A stretch of DNA of 64,000 bases, taken from assembly GCA_038749105.1 (NCBI GenBank), contig JBCDIM010000009.1, positions 18,700 through 82,699 of the forward strand, given 5' to 3'. A program made the position numbers and the translations under genes. This document shows, piece after piece, positions 1 through 8,942 of the stretch. The stretch is from JBCCOW01 sp038749105. Lineage in GTDB: Bacteria; Planctomycetota; Phycisphaerae; Phycisphaerales; Phycisphaeraceae. Position 1 is the first letter of the stretch. The number at the start of each line of letters is the position of its first letter. Under the pieces are notes generated by a model. It was not told where the DNA came from and did no database searches. It was given only the letters and a program-made list of their open reading frames with translations.

Positions 1-104
1 AACTACTGCGTCGGAGCACCTTCGGGATCCGGATCTCGCGTCAAGCCAGGAAGAAAGAGAAGGCCCGCCGGGCAGCGAACCGGATCGTTGATCCCCGCGA
101 GCTG

Positions 105-1433
105 TTGTCAGACAACAAGAACCGCGCCCAGAAGTACGACCCGGCCAAGCCCCTCGAAGGTTTGAAGGTGGCCGTCGTGCACGACTTCTTGTACGTGTAT
201 GCCGGGGCGGAGCGGGTCCTTGAACAGATCATCCGGGTGGTGCCCCAGTGTGACGTCTTCGCGCTCTTTGATTTCCTTCCGGAAGGCAGCCGCGCGTTCC
301 TTGATGGGAAGCCGGTCACGACCTCGTTTATCCAGAAGATGCCGCTGGCAAGGAAGAAGCACCGGGCGTTCTTGCCCGTGATGCCTCTGGCGATCGAGCA
401 GCTAGACCTCTCGGGTTACGACCTGGTGATCTCGAGCTCATACCTGGCGGCCAAGGGCGTGATCACAGGCCCTGATCAGCTCCACGTCTGCTATTGCCAC
501 TCTCCGGCCCGGTATGCCTGGGACCTGCAGCACCAGTACCTGGATCGCCAGGGCGTGGGCTTCGGCCCTAAGGGCATGCTGGCCCGCGCGGTCCTGCAGT
601 ACATCCGGAACTGGGATGTCCGCTCGGCGATGGGCGTCGATCGGTTTATTGCAAACAGTGACTTTATTGCTCGGCGGATCGGCAAGGTCTATCGCCGGGA
701 AGCCGAAGTGATCTATCCGCCGGTCAATACCGATGCGTTTGCGATCGGTGAAGAACGATCGGAGTTTTATCTCACCGTATCGCGTCTGGTGCCTTATAAA
801 CGGATCGACGTGCTGGTCGAGGCGTTCAATCAGATGCCCGGCAAGCGTCTGGTTGTGGTGGGTGACGGTCCAGAGCTAGAAAGCCTGCAGAGGATTGCGG
901 GTGACAACATCGCGTTTGTCGGCCATCAACCTCAGGCCGAGCTGCTGCGGTACATGCAGCTCGCAAAGGCGTTCGTGTTTGCCGCTGAAGAGGACTTCGG
1001 GATCGTGCCGGTGGAGGCGATGGCATGCGGGACCCCGGTCATTGCCTTTGGTCATGGCGGGCTGAAGGAGTCGGTGCTTGATGGGGCAACGGGATTGTTC
1101 TTTGAAGAGCAGACCCCTGATAGCGTGGTTGAGGCGGTTCACCGGTTTGAGTCTCAGGGCTTGCGTGGTGGGCCGAAATTGATCCGGGCTCAGGCGGAGA
1201 AGTTCAACGCGTCGCGTTTCCGGGATGAGCTGCAGGCCTTGCTCGAACAGGAGTGGCGAGCGTTCGCCCATCGGAAGAAGTCGTCGGTAGCCGGGGCCGG
1301 CACGGGTTTGGATGAGCCGCCCCTAAAGAGGCCGGCGGAACCCCTAGAAGTAGGCGAGGGCATGGCGTCTGATCTCGGATCCGAAGTGGATTTGGATGAC
1401 ACCACGGACCAGGGAGTGGCTACACCGGCATGA
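105..1433 (+). CDS. Glycosyltransferase family 4, possibly 5'-partial
   Basis: GT-B fold retaining glycosyltransferase that would add a sugar from a nucleotide donor to a lipid-linked surface glycan in the cytoplasm. The N-terminal domain begins with VAVVHDFLYVYAGAERV, typical of GT4. The C-terminal donor domain carries the E-x7-E motif (EDFGIVPVE, E296 and E304 from this start), followed by AMACGTPVIA. The TTG at 105 is simply the first initiator in the window: no Shine-Dalgarno precedes it, and the frame stays open with coding-like content back to base 3, so the true start may lie outside. The C-terminal 50 residues are low-complexity. It overlaps the ABC permease by 4 bases, so it belongs to the export operon. 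The acceptor and sugar cannot be told. Confidence 0.9.
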   Translation: MSDNKNRAQKYDPAKPLEGLKVAVVHDFLYVYAGAERVLEQIIRVVPQCDVFALFDFLPEGSRAFLDGKPVTTSFIQKMPLARKKHRAFLPVMPLAIEQLDLSGYDLVISSSYLAAKGVITGPDQLHVCYCHSPARYAWDLQHQYLDRQGVGFGPKGMLARAVLQYIRNWDVRSAMGVDRFIANSDFIARRIGKVYRREAEVIYPPVNTDAFAIGEERSEFYLTVSRLVPYKRIDVLVEAFNQMPGKRLVVVGDGPELESLQRIAGDNIAFVGHQPQAELLRYMQLAKAFVFAAEEDFGIVPVEAMACGTPVIAFGHGGLKESVLDGATGLFFEEQTPDSVVEAVHRFESQGLRGGPKLIRAQAEKFNASRFRDELQALLEQEWRAFAHRKKSSVAGAGTGLDEPPLKRPAEPLEVGEGMASDLGSEVDLDDTTDQGVATPA

Positions 1434-2428
1434 CTCGATCGTCTTCACTCATAACCCCCGAAGAGGGGGTTGAAAGTCAGAACACCGAACCGGCCACGCC
1501 CGAGGTCAGCCAGACGCCGTCCGCGGGCCATGCGTCACCGGACAAGCCCGTTGCGGAAGTGACCGCGATCCGCGCCGACCGCGGCTGGCAGGCCATCGAT
1601 CTCCCTGAGCTCTGGCGTTTCCGGGAACTGTTCTGGATGTTGGCTTTGCGGAACATCAAGGTCCGCTACAAGCAGACGGTGCTCGGCTTTGCTTGGGCCT
1701 TGATCCAGCCTTTGGCGTTCACGATTGTCGGGAGTCTTCTGTTCGCGGGGAGCATCGACTTCGCGCCGGCTTTCCTGTTCTTCCTGGCGAGCCTGCTGCC
1801 TTGGCAGATGTTCGACTCGTCGCTGTCCCAGGCCAGCAATTCACTGGTCAGTGCGCAGGGCATGATCAAGAAGATCTACTTCCCTCGGCTGATCCTGCCG
1901 TTTGGCTCGGCGATGGTCACGTTCGTCGATCTGCTGGTGCAGCTGGCGATGATCACGTTGATCATGCTCGCGCTGCCCATCGCGGCGTGGCTCTTGGGCG
2001 GGCCGCCGGCCGAAGACGACCCGGCGTGGCGACAGAACATCGTGGCCCACGTCCCGCCCATCCAGGTGTTCCTCTTGCCGTTGGCGATGATCTGGAGCTT
2101 CATGGCATCGATGAGCGTCGCGCTTTGGCTGGCCGCCCTCAACGTGCAATACCGAGACATCCGGTACATCCTGCCGTTCATCACGAAATTCCTGATCTTC
2201 GCCGCTCCGGTGTTCTGGTCGGTCCAGGTGATCGAGAACGACACGCTGCGAGCGATCTACGGGCTGCTGCCCGTTGCGGCTCCGATCGAGTTTTTCCGGT
2301 GGTGCCTCCTGGGCACACCGCCGACGCCGCTGCTCTGGACCGTCGGGCTCATATCCAGCTCGGCGTTCTTGGTCCTGGGGTTGTTCTACTTCCGTCGCAT
2401 GGAGCGTACGTTCGCCGATGTGGTCTGA
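1430..2428 (+). CDS. ABC-2 type polysaccharide export permease (Wzm/TagG-like)
   Basis: Inner-membrane subunit of an ABC exporter that moves a finished lipid-linked polysaccharide to the periplasm. The 332-residue protein has a cytoplasmic N-terminal stretch of about 60 residues, then the family signature LWRFRELFWMLALRNIKVRYKQ, here given only as the LWRFRELFW and NIKVRYKQ blocks, followed by about six hydrophobic segments. An extra loop between the third and fourth segments (around GGPPAEDDPAWRQ) is also seen in other Wzm-like permeases. The ATG overlaps the upstream stop by 4 bases. The matching ATPase lies downstream after a 168-base gap that holds a possible small ORF. Confidence 0.93.
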   Translation: MTRSSSLITPEEGVESQNTEPATPEVSQTPSAGHASPDKPVAEVTAIRADRGWQAIDLPELWRFRELFWMLALRNIKVRYKQTVLGFAWALIQPLAFTIVGSLLFAGSIDFAPAFLFFLASLLPWQMFDSSLSQASNSLVSAQGMIKKIYFPRLILPFGSAMVTFVDLLVQLAMITLIMLALPIAAWLLGGPPAEDDPAWRQNIVAHVPPIQVFLLPLAMIWSFMASMSVALWLAALNVQYRDIRYILPFITKFLIFAAPVFWSVQVIENDTLRAIYGLLPVAAPIEFFRWCLLGTPPTPLLWTVGLISSSAFLVLGLFYFRRMERTFADVV

Positions 2429-2600
2429 GTGGTTCGACGATGGCTTAACCGCGGGTGTCGAGCGCACGCTCCAATCCGTACGCCTGCGGCGGGGCTTTGC
2501 GCCGTTGTCTGGCAGGCCGCTCATCGCGGCCTTCGGGTTGACCAAGCCAGCCACGGCTGAGCCGATCGGCCGAACTCCCTCCAATACGAGCTCTGCATGA
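2418..2600 (+). CDS. Putative 60-residue small protein in the exporter operon
   Basis: The only sizeable gap in the first six genes of the operon contains a 61-codon frame. It starts at an ATG 11 bases before the permease stop and ends in a TGA overlapping the ATPase ATG by 4 bases, the same coupling seen between real genes here. The predicted protein begins MWSEWFDDGLTAGVERTLQS and is basic in the middle, with no membrane segment and no family I recognise. It could be a real small subunit, a translational coupling leader or a chance frame. The geometry is the only positive evidence. Confidence 0.3.
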   Translation: MWSEWFDDGLTAGVERTLQSVRLRRGFAPLSGRPLIAAFGLTKPATAEPIGRTPSNTSSA

Positions 2601-3889
2601 ACTCTGACACCGCAATCCAGATCCGTGGCATCGGCAAGCGTTACCGCATCGGCGTGGCCGACAAGCCCAGCTACAACCGCATCGGTGACGCCGTGAAACG
2701 CATGACCCGTCAGCCGCTCAAGGCGTTGCGTGGCGGCGGCCCCATGAACGAGACCAACAGCTTCTGGGCGCTCAAGGACATCAACTTCGATGTCAGCCAC
2801 GGCGAGGTGGTCGGGATCATCGGCCGCAACGGCGCGGGCAAGTCCACGCTGCTGAAGGTGCTCTCTCGGATCACCATGCCGACCGAGGGTGAGGTCCTGT
2901 TGCGGGGCCGGGTCGGGTCACTGCTGGAGGTGGGCACGGGGTTCCACCCGGAGCTGACCGGGCGGGAGAACGTCTACATGAACGGGTCGATCCTGGGGAT
3001 GACCCAATCGGAGATCCGCAGCAAGTTTGAAGAGATCGTGGATTTTTCGGAGATCGAGAAGTTCATCGACACGCCGGTGAAGCAGTACAGCAGCGGGATG
3101 TACACACGCCTGGCGTTCTCCGTCGCTGCCCACCTGGACCCGGAGATCCTGATTGTCGACGAAGTGTTGGCGGTCGGTGATGCGGCGTTCCAGAAGAAGT
3201 GCTTGGGGAAGATGAAGGACGTCGCGGGCCAGGGCCGGACTGTCTTGTTCGTGAGTCACAACATGTCAGCGGTGCAGCGCCTGTGCTCCCGCTGCGTAGA
3301 GCTGGCGGGGGGGCGGGTCGTAGCCGAGGGTGCGTCGGCGGACGTGGTCCAGGACTACCTGGTCCGCAGCGAGGACGAGGACGATGTGGTGCGGGTGGCG
3401 GACCGGGACGACCGCAAGGGTGACGGGAGTGTTCGGCTTCAGGACATCTGGCTTGAGTCGGAGGACGGGCGACGCCAGGGTGCGTCGGTATGCGGTCAGC
3501 CGGTAAGGATCTGCATGTCCTACCGCGTAGAGTCAAAGATCGATTCACTGAACTTTGCAATGGGCGTGTACAACCCCGACGGGCTTTCGATCACGCACTT
3601 CAACACGAAGCTTCGGCCTCTTGAGGGGAAGCCGAGTGAAGGTGTCGGCGTGGTAGCGTGTCAGGTCGATCGGATGCCACTTTCCCCCGGAACGTACTGG
3701 TTGAACGTGGCGTGTTCGCGGCGTGGTGGGCTTGCCGATCATCTTGAACGCGCCGCCAAGCTAACCGTGACCGAGGCCGATTTTTTTGGTGCAGGCTTCC
3801 TGCCGGATCTCCAGCAGGCGCGGGTGTATATCGACCACAGCTGGGCGACGGATGATCGGGTGTTGGACGCGGGGGGGACCCCTGCGTGA
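2597..3889 (+). CDS. ABC transporter ATP-binding protein with Wzt C-terminal domain
   Basis: ATPase partner of the upstream permease for polysaccharide export. Residues 1-250 form the ABC domain: Walker A GIIGRNGAGKST, the TagH/Wzt-type signature YSSGMYTRLAF, and Walker B ILIVDEVLAVGD. Residues from about 275 to the end form an all-beta extension like the Wzt C-terminal domain. In O8/O9a-type systems that domain recognises the capped end of the polymer, so export may require a specific terminal modification. An in-frame TGA just upstream supports the ATG at 2597. The last 4 bases overlap the pyruvyltransferase start. At 430 residues the length fits Wzt rather than shorter KpsT-type proteins. 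Confidence 0.94.
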   Translation: MNSDTAIQIRGIGKRYRIGVADKPSYNRIGDAVKRMTRQPLKALRGGGPMNETNSFWALKDINFDVSHGEVVGIIGRNGAGKSTLLKVLSRITMPTEGEVLLRGRVGSLLEVGTGFHPELTGRENVYMNGSILGMTQSEIRSKFEEIVDFSEIEKFIDTPVKQYSSGMYTRLAFSVAAHLDPEILIVDEVLAVGDAAFQKKCLGKMKDVAGQGRTVLFVSHNMSAVQRLCSRCVELAGGRVVAEGASADVVQDYLVRSEDEDDVVRVADRDDRKGDGSVRLQDIWLESEDGRRQGASVCGQPVRICMSYRVESKIDSLNFAMGVYNPDGLSITHFNTKLRPLEGKPSEGVGVVACQVDRMPLSPGTYWLNVACSRRGGLADHLERAAKLTVTEADFFGAGFLPDLQQARVYIDHSWATDDRVLDAGGTPA

Positions 3890-4932
3890 GGGTTGGGATT
3901 CTCACGTTCGGGCATGTCCCGAATTACGGTGCGGTTCTCCAAGCGTACGGTCTGCAGGAGTCGGTTCGGGCGTTAGGACACGATGCGTCTGTGGTGCATT
4001 ACCGCTGCGCAGAGACCGAAAAGCGGTATCAGCGGCTGTTCCGTGGGGGGATGCGTTGGCCTTTCCGGCTGATGATGATGCGGCACTTCTCTTCCTTCCG
4101 GAGCCGTCACCTCCGCGAATACCCCCGGCGTGCGGTTTGGCAGGCGGACGACCTACGGCCCGTATTGGATCACTTTGATGCGTTGATTGTGGGGAGCGAT
4201 CAAGTGTGGGCCGGTGGCGCACCGGGGGCTTGGCGAGGTTTCGACGAGTCGTTCTACCTGCTTTCGGCCAATGCCGATCGTCAGCGGCTGATCGCGTATG
4301 CACCGAGCGCCGGCGGGCGTGAGTCGTTTGGGCCAGAGGCGGAGAAGGTTACCGAAGCACTCGGCCGTTTTCATCACCTTTCGGTTCGAGATGCACATAC
4401 GGCGGACCTGGTTGAATCACTTGGGCTGCCACGGCCTCCGCTCGTGCTGGACCCTACGCTGATCCACGGGTTGTCCGGGCTGGGTCAGGCGGATCCGCAT
4501 GGCGCGATCGTGGTGTTCGGGACGGCGGATCAAAATATGCGTCGGGTGATCGCCGAAGTCCGTCGCCACATCGACGCACCGCTCTGGTCACTGCGCTATC
4601 GGCTTCCGGGTGCGGACCGCGTGATCCGTGCTCCTCGAGTGGAACAGTGGGCGGCAACAATCGCGGGGGCGGCCTACGTCATCACCAGCTACTTCCATGG
4701 GACGCTATTCGCGTTGAAGTCCGGGCGTCCGTTTTCCGTACCGATCCGCCCGGATAAGAAGGCCAAGGTCTCAGACTTCCTGGGCGGCCTAGGGCTAACG
4801 GACCGCATGGTGTTGCCCGACGGCGAGTGGCATCAGAGCAACCTGGAGCCGGGCAAGAGCGCGGGCGTGTCGGCTCAGCTCGAGACCGCATCCCAGGTAT
4901 CACAGGACTTCCTTCGTCAGGCGTTGGCTTAG
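3886..4932 (+). CDS. Polysaccharide pyruvyl transferase family protein
   Basis: Member of the PF04230/CsaB-like family, which moves a pyruvyl group from phosphoenolpyruvate onto sugars. The N-terminus VGILTFGHVPNYGAVLQAYG, the block VGSDQVWAGG, and the C-terminal ITSYFHGTLFALKSGRPF are the family landmarks, and the fold is GT-B-like. The GTG start overlaps the ATPase stop by 4 bases. The very next gene is a MurB-like reductase only one base away. In peptidoglycan synthesis an enolpyruvyl transfer is followed by MurB reduction, so the pair may act in sequence on a surface sugar. Family members usually form pyruvate ketals, so the actual product here is uncertain. Confidence 0.88.
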   Translation: MRVGILTFGHVPNYGAVLQAYGLQESVRALGHDASVVHYRCAETEKRYQRLFRGGMRWPFRLMMMRHFSSFRSRHLREYPRRAVWQADDLRPVLDHFDALIVGSDQVWAGGAPGAWRGFDESFYLLSANADRQRLIAYAPSAGGRESFGPEAEKVTEALGRFHHLSVRDAHTADLVESLGLPRPPLVLDPTLIHGLSGLGQADPHGAIVVFGTADQNMRRVIAEVRRHIDAPLWSLRYRLPGADRVIRAPRVEQWAATIAGAAYVITSYFHGTLFALKSGRPFSVPIRPDKKAKVSDFLGGLGLTDRMVLPDGEWHQSNLEPGKSAGVSAQLETASQVSQDFLRQALA

Positions 4933-4933
4933 A

Positions 4934-5896
4934 TTGACCCAAGCAGAATCCATCTCGCGTGAAGCACGGTCTGACGCCGAGCCCAATGATCCGACGGATC
5001 AAGTGGCTGCTTCCGGTGAGGGCGAACGCGCTGCGGCCGGGCATTCGCATGCCGTGTCGCTTCAGGCATCGACCACGGACACGCTGTCGCACTTCAGGAC
5101 GGCTCACGATTTCGAGGCGTTCGGAGAGTTCACCAGCGTCGAAGAGTTCCTGGCCCTGCGGTCGACGGCACTGCAGTCGGGCCGCAGCGTTTTCATCCTC
5201 GGCAACGGGTCAAACACGCTGTTTGCACGAAAAACGGTCGGGACAGCCGTACTCAAAAACCGGTTACGGCGTTGGATCGAGCCGGTGGATCGAAACACGG
5301 TGGAGGTGTCTTCGTCTTGCCAGATCTCGGAGCTGATCCGGTACTGCAATAAGCAGGGGCTTGAGACCTGCTGGTACCTCGCATCGGTGCCCGCCACCGT
5401 GGGTGGGGCGGTCGCGATGAATGCGGGGCGGGGTCGAGAGCACGGGATCACCGTGATGGACTTTATCCAGTCGGTCTGCTTCATCGATACAGACGGACAC
5501 GAGCAGCGGGTCACGCCCTCGGAGCTGGGCGTCAGCTACCGGAACACGCGTTTCACCGGGGTCAAGCCGGAACTGATTACCAGTGTCATCATGCGGTTCC
5601 CCGATGCGGAAACCGACGAGGATCTGGCGCGTCAGCGCGTCCGGTGGGCTCGGGAACATCAAGACCACTCAGGGCCAAACTGTGGGTCGGTTTTTAAGAA
5701 GGCCTCCCCTGGGATTATCCGACGGCTTCGGGGTTTCAGGCTGCTGCCTGGTGCCCACTACAGCCGTAAGACCGACAACTGGATCATTAATCGGTCCAAG
5801 AGTCATCGTCCGGTGCTCTGGTTGATCAGGATCGTCCAGCTGTTACATCGTGTGCGACGCCAGCGCGCGATCCCCGAGGTGATCCTGGTCAAATGA
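4934..5896 (+). CDS. MurB-like FAD-dependent reductase in the glycan operon
   Basis: Homologue of UDP-N-acetylenolpyruvoylglucosamine reductase. Visible landmarks are FILGNGSNTLF (about residue 87, FAD pyrophosphate binding), VPATVGGAVAMNAG, YRNTRF with R203, NCGSVFKKA with S252, and IPEV with E315. The Arg, Ser and Glu correspond to the catalytic residues of MurB, so the protein looks enzymatically competent. The TTG at 4934 gives a polar 45-residue N-terminal tail; a GTG at 5054 would fit the usual MurB length better. The gene sits between a pyruvyltransferase and a glycosyltransferase, not with cell-wall genes, which argues for a role on a polysaccharide precursor. A housekeeping murB presumably lies elsewhere. 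Confidence 0.85.
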   Translation: MTQAESISREARSDAEPNDPTDQVAASGEGERAAAGHSHAVSLQASTTDTLSHFRTAHDFEAFGEFTSVEEFLALRSTALQSGRSVFILGNGSNTLFARKTVGTAVLKNRLRRWIEPVDRNTVEVSSSCQISELIRYCNKQGLETCWYLASVPATVGGAVAMNAGRGREHGITVMDFIQSVCFIDTDGHEQRVTPSELGVSYRNTRFTGVKPELITSVIMRFPDAETDEDLARQRVRWAREHQDHSGPNCGSVFKKASPGIIRRLRGFRLLPGAHYSRKTDNWIINRSKSHRPVLWLIRIVQLLHRVRRQRAIPEVILVK

Positions 5897-6903
5897 TGGC
5901 CGATGGCGATAACGGTAGAGACCGGTTCGTGTATGTGCTCTCGGGTGAGAGTGAGAGGTACGCGAGGATGCTTCAGCTGTCGATCTCGACCCTTCGGCGT
6001 CTGCATCCGGCGGCGGAAGTCATCGTGTGCACAGATGCTGAAACCGCGGGTTGCACAGCACTCTGGGACGGGGTGCGTCCGCTGGTGGATCGGATCGATG
6101 TCGCTGAGGTGGAGTACGCCGCGGGAGCCCCGGCGAGTCGTGCGTTGAAGACCACCCTGGCGTTACGCGTGCCGCGTCCGTTCGTGTTCCTTGATGTGGA
6201 CACCCTTGTGGTCCGTTCGCTTCCGAGAGTCGACGAGGTTCTGGGTGAGGCAGACTTTGGCGCGGTTCGCGACCGTAATGACCGGATGCCGGTGCCTGAC
6301 TTCCCACCCATTGCGGCATCTGTCAGTCGTGAGATGGGCTGGCCACACCCGACCGAGAACTACTTCAACAGCGGGGTGATGTTTTGGGGCGACACCGAGG
6401 CGGCGACGCGTTTGAGTACGCGCTGGCACGCGGCTTGGCGTCGGTGCTGGCAAGAACTCGGGGACCACCGCGATCAGCCGGCTCTGGCGTACGCGGTCGA
6501 GGCCGAGCGTGTACATGCACGCGTGATCCCCGACAACTTGAACGCCTTGCTGGACGGAGAACCCCGGCTGGCGCGCGGAGCCCGGGTTGTCCACTGCTTT
6601 ACTGGCGGGGGCCAGCTCGGGTCCGACACCCTTATGGCACATCTGCTCGAACGGCTTTCGGAAACCGGAGAAGTTGACTGGGCGGCGATCGACTGCGCGG
6701 TTGCACGGGACGACTTCTGGGTTGCGCCAGGGCGGACCTATGCCCGTGCTGTCGCGCAGCGTCACTGGGGGAGGGCGGTCCGGTTCGGTCTTTATGAATC
6801 CCTCGAACCGGTCAAGGATCTGCTCCGGCCCACTAAGCGTTGGCTAGAAGCGAGGTTTGGGCGTTTAGGGGCGGGCCGGTCGGGCGTCTCAGCGGACCGC
6901 TGA
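5893..6903 (+). CDS. GT8-like glycosyltransferase
   Basis: GT-A fold sugar transferase of 336 residues. It begins with a short leader, then RFVYVLSGESERYARMLQLS, a metal-binding FLDVDTLVV (D-x-D), the acceptor-side NYFNSGVMFWGD, and VVHCFTGG near the C-terminus, where GT8 enzymes place a metal-binding histidine. The ATG overlaps the MurB-like stop by 4 bases. It is more divergent from the three tandem GT8 genes downstream than they are from one another. The donor sugar cannot be read from sequence. Confidence 0.8.
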   Translation: MMADGDNGRDRFVYVLSGESERYARMLQLSISTLRRLHPAAEVIVCTDAETAGCTALWDGVRPLVDRIDVAEVEYAAGAPASRALKTTLALRVPRPFVFLDVDTLVVRSLPRVDEVLGEADFGAVRDRNDRMPVPDFPPIAASVSREMGWPHPTENYFNSGVMFWGDTEAATRLSTRWHAAWRRCWQELGDHRDQPALAYAVEAERVHARVIPDNLNALLDGEPRLARGARVVHCFTGGGQLGSDTLMAHLLERLSETGEVDWAAIDCAVARDDFWVAPGRTYARAVAQRHWGRAVRFGLYESLEPVKDLLRPTKRWLEARFGRLGAGRSGVSADR

Positions 6904-6993
6904 AGCGAGAGAAGTACAAGTATCTGGGTGTGTAACTGGCTCGGTGGGCCAGCTGTTATTCACAGGTGATGGTTCTGTATAGATGTTCGAAAC

Positions 6994-7953
6994 ATGGCTG
7001 TATTGAGCGGTAAGAATCCTGCGGTGACTGTGCTGATGCCGGCGTATAACGCCGAGGCGTTTGTGCGTCGGGCGGTCAAGAGCGTGCTGCGGCAGACGCT
7101 CGATGACCTGGAGCTGCTGGTCTACGACGACGCCTCGACGGATCGGACGCCGGAGATCTTGGCGGGCTTTGCGCGGCGTGATCGACGGGTCAAGGTGATC
7201 CGGACCGAGAAGTCGGGGTATGCGGTGAATCTCGCCCGTGGTCTGGATGAAGCCAAGGGGCGGTACATCGCGCGGATGGATGCCGACGATATCTGCACGC
7301 GGCGTCGGCTGGAGTGGCAGGTTGCGGCGTTGGAAGGGGATGACCGGATGGTGGCGGTCGGGGGGCAGGGGTTGGAGGTGGACTCGTGGGGGTGGGCGAT
7401 TCAGCCGTGGCGGGTGCCGGAGGATCACGAGACGATCGATCGGCTGCACATGGCGGGCAGGTGTGGTCAGCTGATCCATCCCGCGATGATATTCCGGGCG
7501 GAGGTGCTGCGGTCGGTGGGGTACGACCCGAGCTTTGAACCCGCGGAGGACTTTGAGCTTTGGCTGCGGCTCGCGGAGTCGGGCCGGCTGGGCAATGTGC
7601 CCGGCCTGGTGCTTCGGTACCGGCGGCACACGTCGAATGTATCGGTGACGCGAAACGCCGCGCAGTGCGCCGCGGTCGAACGCGCGTTGCGGGAGGCACA
7701 CGACCGCCGTGGGCTCTCGCTTGACAGGAGCTTCAACTGGGCGAAAGAGCAGCCGATCAATTTCCGCATTAGCGTGATCCGGGCCGCGTTTCGGGCCTGG
7801 AACCTCCACACGGGGGTCAGGCACTTGGTGCCCATGGTGGCCCAAGAATGGCGTGAGCCCGAGGTGCGAGATCTCGTGGTGGGGCTGCTCCGTCGGTTGG
7901 TCGGAATGAGCCCCAGGGCACCACGCCGGCTGACGCCAGGAGACGCCAAGTGA
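6994..7953 (+). CDS. Glycosyltransferase family 2
   Basis: Inverting GT-A transferase of 319 residues. The N-terminus VTVLMPAYNAEAFVRRAVKS is the classic GT2 opening, with YDDASTD for nucleotide binding and the metal-binding RMDADD. The region around FEPAEDFELWLRLAE supplies the catalytic-base ED motif. It follows a 90-base gap, the largest clean break inside the operon besides the one before the ATPase, so a secondary promoter there is possible, although no convincing -35/-10 pair is visible. The downstream GT2 overlaps it by 4 bases. Confidence 0.9.
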   Translation: MAVLSGKNPAVTVLMPAYNAEAFVRRAVKSVLRQTLDDLELLVYDDASTDRTPEILAGFARRDRRVKVIRTEKSGYAVNLARGLDEAKGRYIARMDADDICTRRRLEWQVAALEGDDRMVAVGGQGLEVDSWGWAIQPWRVPEDHETIDRLHMAGRCGQLIHPAMIFRAEVLRSVGYDPSFEPAEDFELWLRLAESGRLGNVPGLVLRYRRHTSNVSVTRNAAQCAAVERALREAHDRRGLSLDRSFNWAKEQPINFRISVIRAAFRAWNLHTGVRHLVPMVAQEWREPEVRDLVVGLLRRLVGMSPRAPRRLTPGDAK

Positions 7954-8942
7954 GCCCGAAGGTCTCGGTCATCATTCCGGCCTATGGGCACGCGGGGGTC
8001 ATCGGCCAGACGCTGGACTCGGTGCTTGCGCAGAGCTTCCAAGACTTCGAGATCGTCATCGTCAACGATGGCAGCCCCGACGATACTGCTGGTGCGGTGG
8101 CTGACTATCTCTCGGACGAGCGTGTCCGCTATGTCGAGCAGCCCAACGGGGGTCAGGCTTCGGCGCGGAACCACGGGCTACGCTTGGCGCGGGGTGTGTA
8201 CTTGGCGTATCTCGACGACGATGACCTTTGGCCGACGGACAAGCTGGCGTGGCAGGTCGAGTTGCTCGATCAACACCCCGATGCCGGCTTTGTGTACGGG
8301 TGCCAGGTCTGTTTTTTCCCTGACGGCCGAGAGGCTGAAGACCACACCAAGGGGCGGAGTGGCGACCTGTACGAGCGGATGCTGGACCACTGCTTTATCA
8401 AGTCGCCGGGCCAGGTGTTGTTCCGAGCCGACGCGGTGCGGGCGGCGGGGGGGTGGGACGAGTCGATCCGAGGCAGCGATGACTGGGACCTGTATCTGCG
8501 GATGCTCAAGTCGTCGACGTGCGTGGGGAGCCGACGGGTGGCACTGCGGTATCGGCTGCACGGGACGAATGCGTCGCACAACGGCTGGGTGATGGCGAAG
8601 AGCTGCCGGCGGGTGTTGGTAAAGCATTTGGGCCTCTGGCCGAAGCGTCAGCCGCTGCGTTGGGCGCGGCGCTGGGTTTGGCATAGCCGGTTCTGGGGCC
8701 AGCGGATCCATGACCAGGCGCGTGCTGCGGCGCGGTCGGGTGATCGTCGGGCGGCGTTTCGGCAGACCGTGCTCGCCGTGCGAGCCGACCCGCTGTCGCT
8801 GTTTCGGCCGGCGACGGTCAAGACATTGGGCACCTTGGTGGCGGGTTCGAGCCAACGTTCGGCGGATGCGGCGGACACTCCGGCAACGGGTTCTGGATCG
8901 ACGGTGGTCGCGAGCGCGGGGGGTGATCGCCGCGATGGGTGA
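7950..8942 (+). CDS. Glycosyltransferase family 2
   Basis: GT2 enzyme of 330 residues with a GTG start that overlaps the previous stop by 4 bases. Motifs in order are VSVIIPAYGHAGVIGQTLDS, IVNDGSPDD, GGQASARNHGL, the D-x-D-like YLDDDDLWP and the ED-type block RGSDDWDLYLRM. The C-terminal 80 residues are basic and probably contact the membrane or acceptor. It is clearly similar in layout to the preceding GT2, consistent with duplication followed by divergence. Substrate unknown. Confidence 0.9.
   Translation: MSPKVSVIIPAYGHAGVIGQTLDSVLAQSFQDFEIVIVNDGSPDDTAGAVADYLSDERVRYVEQPNGGQASARNHGLRLARGVYLAYLDDDDLWPTDKLAWQVELLDQHPDAGFVYGCQVCFFPDGREAEDHTKGRSGDLYERMLDHCFIKSPGQVLFRADAVRAAGGWDESIRGSDDWDLYLRMLKSSTCVGSRRVALRYRLHGTNASHNGWVMAKSCRRVLVKHLGLWPKRQPLRWARRWVWHSRFWGQRIHDQARAAARSGDRRAAFRQTVLAVRADPLSLFRPATVKTLGTLVAGSSQRSADAADTPATGSGSTVVASAGGDRRDG

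Noticed and set aside
6955..6983. Internal promoter before the GT2 gene at 6994
   Set aside because: TATAGA at 6978 is a fair -10 box, but no acceptable -35 sequence lies 16-18 bases upstream.
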